DNA of 64,000 bases from a virus, in the IMG/VR virus record IMGVR_UViG_3300044609_000960, positions 1 to 64,000 of that record; one strand, written 5' to 3'. Below are positions 16,480 to 21,359 of the stretch, piece after piece. The notes beneath the pieces were generated by a model. That model was not told where the DNA came from. It saw only the letters and a list, made by a program, of their open reading frames with translations, and ran no database searches. The translations under genes and the position numbers were made by a program. Each line of letters begins with the position of its first letter. The stretch's first letter is position 1.

Positions 16480-17337
16480 ATGAAAAAACTCGTCTCAGCT
16501 ATCGGTGCACTCGGCATAATCGCCCCTGGTGTTGCCACTGCAGCTCCTCAAGGTCAATTCCCCGATGTCCAGCCGACCAACTGGGCGTATCAGGCAATCA
16601 TGAACCTCAAGGATAAGTATGGTTGCGCTGTTGGATTCCCCAATGGTACTTTCCAGCCCGGCGAACCTACCACTCGTGCTCAACTTGCTGCTCTGACTAA
16701 TGCTTGTCTCGATCGCATCGAGGAATATGCAGATGCAAAAGATGCTGCACTTGCTCAGGCTCTCCGTGCCCAATTCGCTGGCGTTGATACTCGTGTAACT
16801 AAACTTGAGCGTATTGCTGCTCAAAAAGCCCAAGGTGTTAACAACTACCTAGGTGCTGGCGTTCTTCTGAATAAGCAAGGTATTGATGGCAATGGTTATA
16901 CTGAAAACCGTACTATCTCTGGTGGTACTGTCCAAGGTCGTTACGCTGTAAAGACCTTTAATAACCAAAATGCTGTTTCTGTCCGTCCTTATGCTAATTT
17001 CGTTGGCACTCCTGCCGGTGAGATTGGAGCAGCAGGTGGTGGTCTTCTCTCTTATGACTGGAGTATCGCCCGTAAAGCTGGCGTAAGCGCCGCTAATATC
17101 TACACCGGTGTCGGTTACCAAGTTCCTTTTGTGAATAATACCGCAGCCAATTTCCAATCTGCTATTGGTGAAAAAGGCCAAGTAATTCTTGCCTTGGGCA
17201 TCGAAGGTCGTCTGACCAATTCCTTGGTTGGTTTTGCTGATCTCAAGTTCCCTACCACCAATGCTTCTAATAGCTACGGTGCAACCAATGGTACCTATTC
17301 CCCTGTATTCACTACTGGTCTCGGTTTCAAATTCTGA
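16480..17337 (+). CDS. SLH-domain outer-membrane porin-like protein, 285 aa
   Basis: A signal peptide (MKKLVSAIGALGIIAPGVATAA) is followed by one S-layer homology domain (residues about 27-80: FPDVQPTNWAYQAI, GFPNGTFQPGEPTTRAQLAAL, NACLDRIEEY), a short coiled coil (TRVTKLERIAAQ) and a strand-rich barrel ending in ...GLGFKF with the terminal Phe usual for outer-membrane barrels. This is the architecture of cyanobacterial SLH/OprB porins such as SomA/SomB, but only about half their length, so the barrel is reduced. In hosts the SLH domain anchors to peptidoglycan-linked polymer. Codon use is GC-rich and host-like. hli follows with a one-base stop/start overlap. The role in infection is unknown. 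Confidence 0.85.
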   Translation: MKKLVSAIGALGIIAPGVATAAPQGQFPDVQPTNWAYQAIMNLKDKYGCAVGFPNGTFQPGEPTTRAQLAALTNACLDRIEEYADAKDAALAQALRAQFAGVDTRVTKLERIAAQKAQGVNNYLGAGVLLNKQGIDGNGYTENRTISGGTVQGRYAVKTFNNQNAVSVRPYANFVGTPAGEIGAAGGGLLSYDWSIARKAGVSAANIYTGVGYQVPFVNNTAANFQSAIGEKGQVILALGIEGRLTNSLVGFADLKFPTTNASNSYGATNGTYSPVFTTGLGFKF

Positions 17338-17555
17338 TGACCGTTACCACGAATGAATTTGGCCAACAGAATATGTTTGCCAAAGAACCTGAAATGTACA
17401 TCGATCCTATCATTACAGAACAAATGGAAAAAGAAACTTACCAGACTCATAACGAACGTGCAGAGATGCTTAATGGCCGATTTGCCATGCTTGGTATCGT
17501 TGCAGCATTTGGCGCCTATGCCTTAACCGGGCAGATCATTCCTGGCATTTGGTGA
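17337..17555 (+). CDS. hli: High-light-inducible protein
   Basis: Single-helix chlorophyll-binding stress protein of the thylakoid. The signature NERAEMLNGRFAMLGIVAAFGAYALTG (ExxNGRxAMxG) is near the C-terminus of the 72-aa protein. Its ATG overlaps the SLH porin stop (TGATG), so the two are co-translated. A terminator follows. Together with psbA it would protect photosystem II during infection. Confidence 0.95.
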   Translation: MTVTTNEFGQQNMFAKEPEMYIDPIITEQMEKETYQTHNERAEMLNGRFAMLGIVAAFGAYALTGQIIPGIW

Positions 17556-17580
17556 TGGGTGAAGTTATCTTCACTATAAC

Positions 17581-17608
17581 GAGCATCAGTTTCCTGGTGC
17601 TCCTTTTT
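17581..17608 (+). terminator. Terminator after hli
   Basis: GAGCATC (17581-17587) / GGTGCTC (17596-17602), then CTTTTT. The stem is nearly the same as the terminators at 26322 and 31000. Confidence 0.8.
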
Positions 17609-17633
17609 CACTCCGTGAATGAATTGGCTAAGA

Positions 17634-17655
17634 CCTACTAATTGAGTAGGTTTTT
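17634..17655 (+). terminator. Hairpin with T-run before tRNA-Ser
   Basis: CCTACT/AGTAGG stem, five-base loop, TTTTT, ending two bases before the tRNA. It may be a second terminator or a processing signal. Confidence 0.5.
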
Positions 17656-17657
17656 CT

Positions 17658-17741
17658 GGAGAGGTGGCCGAGTGGTTGATGGCAGCAGTCTTGAAAACTG
17701 CCGTGTGATGAGCACCGTGGGTTCGAATCCCACCCTCTCCG
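17658..17741 (+). tRNA. tRNA-Ser (UGA)
   Basis: Class II tRNA: GGAGAGG/CCTCTCC acceptor, anticodon loop CTTGAAA (TGA), long variable arm (GTGATGAGCAC), T-arm GTGGG TTCGAAT CCCAC. No CCA encoded. Confidence 0.92.
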
Positions 17742-17761
17742 TTAAACATAAAAGGTTGTTT

Positions 17762-17769
17762 GTTTAAAG
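17762..17769 (+). promoter_or_regulatory. GTTTAAAG box
   Basis: Lies 36 nt upstream of the ATG at 17806; same word as the virion-gene boxes. Confidence 0.4.
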
Positions 17770-17805
17770 ATATATTCGAGAATAGTTGTATCAAGAGATA
17801 CTCAA

Positions 17806-18222
17806 ATGGCAAGTCCGTTCCGTGGCTCAGACGTAAGACTGGCCGTATTAGAAGAAAAACTTGATGTATACGAGGAACTGTCCAGAGAAATGCTTTCAAA
17901 ACTCGAAGCGGCAGTAGATAAGATTTCGGAAGCAAATCAGAATGTAGCCAAGATTCTTGTCCGTCATGAGGAACGTCTAGATCAAACCATCCAATCTGAC
18001 ACAGCAATCATGAAACTTTTGGATGAAATTAAAATCAAACATCAAACAGATATTTCTCATACAGAAACAGAAATAAGTAACCTAAAAACAAGATTTGATG
18101 AGTTATCTAAATTTCGTTGGATATTCGCCGGTGTTCTTTTAGTCGTTGGGGTTATTGCCGGTCAAGTAAACGTTCTTGAGTCCATGTTCCCCTCTGTTCC
18201 GTCGATGCATAACACTAGATGA
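17806..18222 (+). CDS. Coiled-coil protein with C-terminal membrane anchor, 138 aa
   Basis: Residues about 10-100 form a long heptad-rich helix; residues 108-128 (WIFAGVLLVVGVIAGQ) are a single membrane segment followed by a short tail. The tail-anchored design is compatible with a lysis accessory, spanin-like or virion membrane protein, but no family is recognised. A GTTTAAAG box upstream suggests late expression. ATGA coupling to the 53-aa gene downstream. Confidence 0.7.
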   Translation: MASPFRGSDVRLAVLEEKLDVYEELSREMLSKLEAAVDKISEANQNVAKILVRHEERLDQTIQSDTAIMKLLDEIKIKHQTDISHTETEISNLKTRFDELSKFRWIFAGVLLVVGVIAGQVNVLESMFPSVPSMHNTR

Positions 18223-18380
18223 GAGGGAAAAGGATCGGGTTCATATATCACAAAACTTGGAAAACTGGTATAATACAATGTGTATCAGTTGACTTCCCAG
18301 GTCATTATGCTATTTTTATTGTCAAAGACTCCACTGGCGCAGTTATCCCCGTGGATTCACGAGATGCTTCATACATATAG
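18219..18380 (+). CDS. Unknown small protein, 53 aa
   Basis: Begins MRGKRIGFIYHKTWKTGI and ends VDSRDASYI. The strand-rich pattern looks like a compact beta domain. The ATG overlaps the previous stop (ATGA), a coupling seen throughout this genome, and this supports it over a competing frame at 18280-18471. Confidence 0.6.
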   Translation: MRGKRIGFIYHKTWKTGIIQCVSVDFPGHYAIFIVKDSTGAVIPVDSRDASYI

Positions 18381-18476
18381 AGTTGGAATTACGGGGGTCT
18401 TAAGTTTCCTCTTGATATTTGTTCCGATCTATGGTATAATGGTCATACATCGGGATTCCAATTCAGATTGATTTTG

Positions 18477-18546
18477 GGACTGTCGCCTATTGGTTAAGGC
18501 CCACTGCTTATAACGGTGTGAACGGAGTTCAATTCTCCGCAGTCCT
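18477..18546 (+). tRNA. tRNA-Ile (UAU)
   Basis: GGACTGT/GCAGTCC acceptor, anticodon loop CTTATAA (TAT), T-arm GGAG TTCAATT CTCC. It reads AUA directly, a rare tRNA in bacteria, which usually use modified CAU. Confidence 0.85.
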
Positions 18547-18570
18547 ATTGGGCACTATAGGCCCATATAT

Positions 18571-18642
18571 TCCACAATAGCTCAGCGGTAGAGTCGGTGA
18601 CTGTTAATCACTTGGTCCCTGGTTCGAATCCAGGTTGTGGAG
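18571..18642 (+). tRNA. tRNA-Asn (GUU)
   Basis: TCCACAA/TTGTGGA acceptor, anticodon loop CTGTTAA (GTT), T-arm CCTGG TTCGAAT CCAGG. Confidence 0.92.
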
Positions 18643-19040
18643 TTGATAGGGTTGGAAACATCCGATTCTATCAAATTGGTTCTGGGTGGAATTCCCAGCA
18701 GTTCCATTTGGGACTGTCCTTTGTAGGTTCGATACCCACATCTTCCTTATGGGAGATAAGAACGGCTATTGGAAACCTCTTATTCACTATCCTCTAATAT
18801 AGTGAAAAACTAAGTGCCTAGTGGCTCTATGGGTACTCATGGAGCCCCTTCTCCTGTTAGTCTATTGGTAAGGACGGGTGGACAACACACATAGATACTG
18901 GGTTCGATTCCCAGCCAGGGGAAAGTGATAGAGGGTAAGCCTCTGCTATATCCTTGAGGTATATTACGCTTACTCCATCAAGCAACACCCCCTAAGCCTA
19001 TCTCGGGACGCCGAATGATGCTCAAACAAGGGGGTCACTT
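18643..19040 (+). other. tRNA debris and structured non-coding stretch
   Basis: No convincing gene. It holds TTGATAG/CTATCAA (18643-18672), a T-arm-like hairpin CTGGGTGGAATTCCCAG (about 18678-18694), a repeat of TTTGGGACTGTC (also the 5' end of tRNA-Ile) joined directly to a second T-arm-like hairpin (GTAGGTTCGATACCCAC), a degenerate tRNA at 18851-18922, and an ACCCCCT/AGGGGGT stem (18987-18993 / 19029-19035). It reads as recombined tRNA fragments or unknown small RNAs. Confidence 0.5.
18851..18922 (+). pseudogene. tRNA-like sequence, anticodon arm non-canonical
   Basis: A good D-arm (TAGTCTATTGGTAAGGAC) and T-arm (CTGGG TTCGATT CCCAG) and six of seven acceptor pairs (CTCCTGT/CCAGGGG) are present. 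The anticodon arm (GGGTG GACAACA CACAT) pairs poorly and lacks U33. Probably a decayed tRNA, or one edited or spliced in an unusual way. Confidence 0.45.
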
Positions 19041-19116
19041 GCGGATTTAGCAATCTGGTGAATGCAGCGAACTCATAATTCGCCTTAGGCGTGTTCAATC
19101 CACGCAATCCGCACCA
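19041..19116 (+). tRNA. tRNA with CAU anticodon (Met or Ile2)
   Basis: GCGGATT/AATCCGC acceptor, anticodon stem GCGAA/TTCGC with loop CTCATAA (CAT), T-arm CGTG TTCAATC CACG, CCA encoded at 19114-19116. Elongator Met versus Ile2 cannot be decided by eye. Confidence 0.85.
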
Positions 19117-19117
19117 G

Positions 19118-19200
19118 GTCTGAGTGGCGGAATTGGTAGACGCCCAGGTTTTAGGTACCTGTGTCCTTGCGACGTGGAGGTTCAAGTCCTCTCTCAGACA
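19118..19200 (+). tRNA. tRNA-Leu (UAG)
   Basis: Class II: GTCTGAG/CTCAGAC acceptor, anticodon loop TTTAGGT (TAG), long variable arm (TGTCCTTGCGACG), T-arm TGGAGG TTCAAGT CCTCT. Confidence 0.9.
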
Positions 19201-19233
19201 TTTAAGGTTAAAGATCCTTATTGAAAGAAAATT

Positions 19234-19542
19234 ATGCTTTCTACAGAAACCCGACTGAGGCTAGAGGCAATTGCCGAAAAAATCGCCTTACACAAAGAGG
19301 TCTCTTTTGAAGAGATGCAATGGGCGCAGAAGTGGGCAGATCATAATCGCTCAGCAGCTTCGATACTCAATAAGGCCCGTAGAGTATCAATCAATGGAGT
19401 TCCTGAGAAGGACTCTCTTGATGAGTTTATGAACGATTTAGATCTTGGCGATCCTGATCCTTCTAACCATCTCATCGGACCACAAGATCCAGACACCTTG
19501 GCAAAATGGTTTAAAGCTCCACCATGGCTGAAGAACGATTGA
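19234..19542 (+). CDS. Unknown protein, 102 aa
   Basis: Helical N-terminus (LRLEAIAEKIALHKEVSFEEMQWAQKW) and a proline-rich end (DPDPSNHLIGPQDPDTLAKWF). The pattern looks like a conserved cyanophage hypothetical protein. It overlaps the next small gene by 19 nt. Confidence 0.7.
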   Translation: MLSTETRLRLEAIAEKIALHKEVSFEEMQWAQKWADHNRSAASILNKARRVSINGVPEKDSLDEFMNDLDLGDPDPSNHLIGPQDPDTLAKWFKAPPWLKND

Positions 19543-19646
19543 TTACCGAGGATGAGTTTAGAGAGTTGATGGAGATGGCCCATCGACTCAAGATACGGGA
19601 ACTTTTTGAAGAGCCATCTACCTACGAAGATGAATGCGAGGATTGA
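19524..19646 (+). CDS. Unknown small acidic protein, 40 aa
   Basis: MAEERLITEDEFRELMEMAHRLK is a clean amphipathic helix; the end is YEDECED. It fits in the chain of overlapping genes. Confidence 0.5.
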   Translation: MAEERLITEDEFRELMEMAHRLKIRELFEEPSTYEDECED

Positions 19647-19649
19647 CAA

Positions 19650-19802
19650 ATGGCTCTTCTTTCACGTCAAGATTATGAAATGGTAATCGAAGCTCTAGAG
19701 TTTTATCTAGAAGCACATTCAACAGATTGCCCAGATTTCGACCATTTAGGGTATAATAACCTAGTTAATTGGTTAAAGATCTGTGTTTCCAAGGGCGATT
19801 AA
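19650..19802 (+). CDS. Unknown small protein, 50 aa
   Basis: MALLSRQDYEMVIEALEFYLEAH then DFDHLGYNNLVNWLKI: regular helical composition. Its last ten bases, including the stop, lie inside the tRNA-Val gene. Confidence 0.55.
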   Translation: MALLSRQDYEMVIEALEFYLEAHSTDCPDFDHLGYNNLVNWLKICVSKGD

Positions 19803-19864
19803 CTCAGCGGTAGAGTGCCTCCTTTACACGGAGATGGTCACTGGTTCGAATCCAGTATCGCCCA
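19793..19864 (+). tRNA. tRNA-Val (UAC)
   Basis: GGGCGAT/ATCGCCC acceptor, anticodon loop TTTACAC (TAC), T-arm ACTGG TTCGAAT CCAGT. A TATAAT at 19752-19757, within the preceding gene, could start it. Confidence 0.93.
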
Positions 19865-19908
19865 TGTCAGAAAATCCTGACAAATGCTTTTTTGTTTAAG
19901 GTAACCAT

Positions 19909-20094
19909 ATGGAAGATATTACTTTTTCAGATAGTTTAAAAATTAAACCCGGTGGGAGCATTAGTTTTACCGGTGATGCTAAAGCTACCCTCATTATTGA
20001 CGATGAGGTAATCACATTATCGGCATCTACATCATTAGAGACTTATTGCCAAAAACACCCAGGGGCACCTGAATGCAAAATTTACGATGTGTAA
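19909..20094 (+). CDS. Unknown protein, 61 aa
   Basis: Strand-rich, with a conserved-looking C-terminus (CQKHPGAPECKIYDV) containing two Cys. Good GGTAA spacing before the ATG. Function unknown. Confidence 0.65.
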   Translation: MEDITFSDSLKIKPGGSISFTGDAKATLIIDDEVITLSASTSLETYCQKHPGAPECKIYDV

Positions 20095-20101
20095 ACTTCT
20101 C

Positions 20102-20131
20102 TTGACATGACCCCCATCCCTGGAGTATGAT
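20102..20131 (+). promoter_or_regulatory. Sigma70 promoter, -10 inside terminator loop
   Basis: TTGACA (20102-20107), 18-bp spacer, TATGAT (20126-20131). The -10 box sits exactly in the loop of the terminator hairpin that ends the upstream transcript, packing an end and a start signal together ahead of the gene at 20154. Confidence 0.7.
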
Positions 20132-20150
20132 TGCTCTAGGGATTTTTTTT
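20116..20150 (+). terminator. Terminator with embedded promoter
   Basis: ATCCCTGGAG (20116-20125) pairs with CTCTAGGGAT (20134-20143, one G-U), followed by eight T. Confidence 0.8.
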
Positions 20151-20153
20151 GTC

Positions 20154-20678
20154 ATGAACATCTTCTTCCTTGATCACGATCCTAAGACTGCAGCGGAGTA
20201 CCATTGCGATAAGCATGTCAACAAGATGATCATCGAGCATCTTCAAATGATGAGTGTTGCTCTTGCCCATCATGGATTGAATCCTGCTAGGAAGAAAGAC
20301 GGAGAGTTCTATAAAGTCCGCGGGTTTAAGAATCATCCATGCACTCTTTGGGTGAAGGAGTCAGTTTGTAACTTTATGTGGACTTACAAACTAACTTACC
20401 ACCTCTGCGAGGAATTTGAGAAGCGATATGGAAAACCTCACTCGGGGGTTAATAGTCTTGAGTCTATTGATCTACTCGAGGTAAATAAGTTATATCCAAA
20501 TAATGGCTATACTGAGCCTGCTCAAGCAATGCCAGACTACTGCAAAGTTGATGGTTTCCCGGTTAAAGCTTATCGTAATTATTACAACTGGGCCAAGTGG
20601 CGATTTGCTACTTGGAAGACCCAAGAACCTGATTGGTGGGCACCTGGATGTTGCTTAGAGGCTAAAGATGAATACTGA
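20154..20678 (+). CDS. Conserved phage protein, CDKHVxKM family, 174 aa
   Basis: MNIFFLDHDPKTAAEYHCDKHVNKMIIEHLQMMS is the hallmark N-terminus of a family common in cyanophages and other phages, rich in conserved His, Cys and Lys. Later HPCTLWVKES and YRNYYNWAKW recur in the family. Some relatives carry a pyrimidine-dimer glycosylase-like label; I cannot confirm that activity. The ATG at 20154 follows the terminator/promoter unit; an upstream in-frame start would lie in the hairpin. It overlaps the next gene by 11 nt. Confidence 0.75.
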   Translation: MNIFFLDHDPKTAAEYHCDKHVNKMIIEHLQMMSVALAHHGLNPARKKDGEFYKVRGFKNHPCTLWVKESVCNFMWTYKLTYHLCEEFEKRYGKPHSGVNSLESIDLLEVNKLYPNNGYTEPAQAMPDYCKVDGFPVKAYRNYYNWAKWRFATWKTQEPDWWAPGCCLEAKDEY

Positions 20679-21315
20679 AAAATATTGCCTCATTGGTGAT
20701 TTGCATGGTCGGATTGATACTCTTGATAAGATTTTAGATAAATCTGAAGGGTATAAATATATCTTCATGGGAGATACAATCCACCACAAACCATTTTTTA
20801 AACGTTCTAAAAGAACTTCTCCGCTTAGAATGCTAAGCAAAATTAAGAAGTTAGTAAAACAAAACCGAGCAACTTTAATCCTTGGTAATAACGAAAACTA
20901 TATTCTTAAAAATCTTCTCCTCCCAGAAGAAGATATCCTGCAAAAAGAAGTTAGGTACACTTTGGGATGCTTACGAGAACTATCTCTTGATGACAGACTC
21001 GATTACCTCCACTGGTTGACTACGTCCCCATTGACCTATGAATTCGAGTCATACGGAAAGATTTATCGTTGCGCCCATGCCTACTACAATCCTAACTACA
21101 CTCCAGAGACCCGAAATAATGTACTCACTGGCATAGGATATCCTTGGTTTAAGACTGATAAGCTCGAAGATCATATTAAACTCGATGCGGAGTATTTCTT
21201 TGGCCATTATGGCTATCCGTACTTCCGCAAAAACCTAAAAATCATCGACGCAACTAACTTCGAAGGGGTGGGGGTATATTACACGGATCGTGAAGAATTC
21301 TTAATCTATTACTAA
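20668..21315 (+). CDS. Calcineurin-like (PPP-type) phosphoesterase relative, 215 aa
   Basis: The metal-site motifs of ApaH/PP2A-type phosphatases appear in order but are altered. GDLHG (residues 10-14) is intact. GDTIHHK (35-41) stands for GDxVDRG. GNNEN (73-77) stands for GNHE, so the catalytic His is Asn. Later His137 (CAHAYYNP) and His180 (FFGHYGYP) are kept. The binuclear metal site may be partly retained with weaker or different activity. It is co-transcribed with the CDKHVxKM gene. Confidence 0.75.
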   Translation: MNTEKYCLIGDLHGRIDTLDKILDKSEGYKYIFMGDTIHHKPFFKRSKRTSPLRMLSKIKKLVKQNRATLILGNNENYILKNLLLPEEDILQKEVRYTLGCLRELSLDDRLDYLHWLTTSPLTYEFESYGKIYRCAHAYYNPNYTPETRNNVLTGIGYPWFKTDKLEDHIKLDAEYFFGHYGYPYFRKNLKIIDATNFEGVGVYYTDREEFLIYY

Positions 21316-21330
21316 TAGGCCCCGGCCTAT
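21315..21330 (+). promoter_or_regulatory. Hairpin upstream of DNA polymerase
   Basis: ATAGGC-CCCG-GCCTAT, beginning at the last base of the previous stop codon and followed by GATAAAAT, a possible -10-like sequence, about 30 nt before the polymerase ATG. No T-run follows, so it is not a classical terminator. Confidence 0.3.
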
Positions 21331-21359
21331 GATAAAATATTCCCACCTGCCATTCTCTT

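Noticed and set aside
18280-18471. 63-codon hydrophobic frame
   Set aside because: Conflicts with the better supported 53-aa gene at 18219-18380, which has an ATGA junction.
18653-18757. Possible extra tRNA
   Set aside because: T-arm-like hairpins exist, but no acceptor or anticodon loop with U33 could be assembled; kept as debris.
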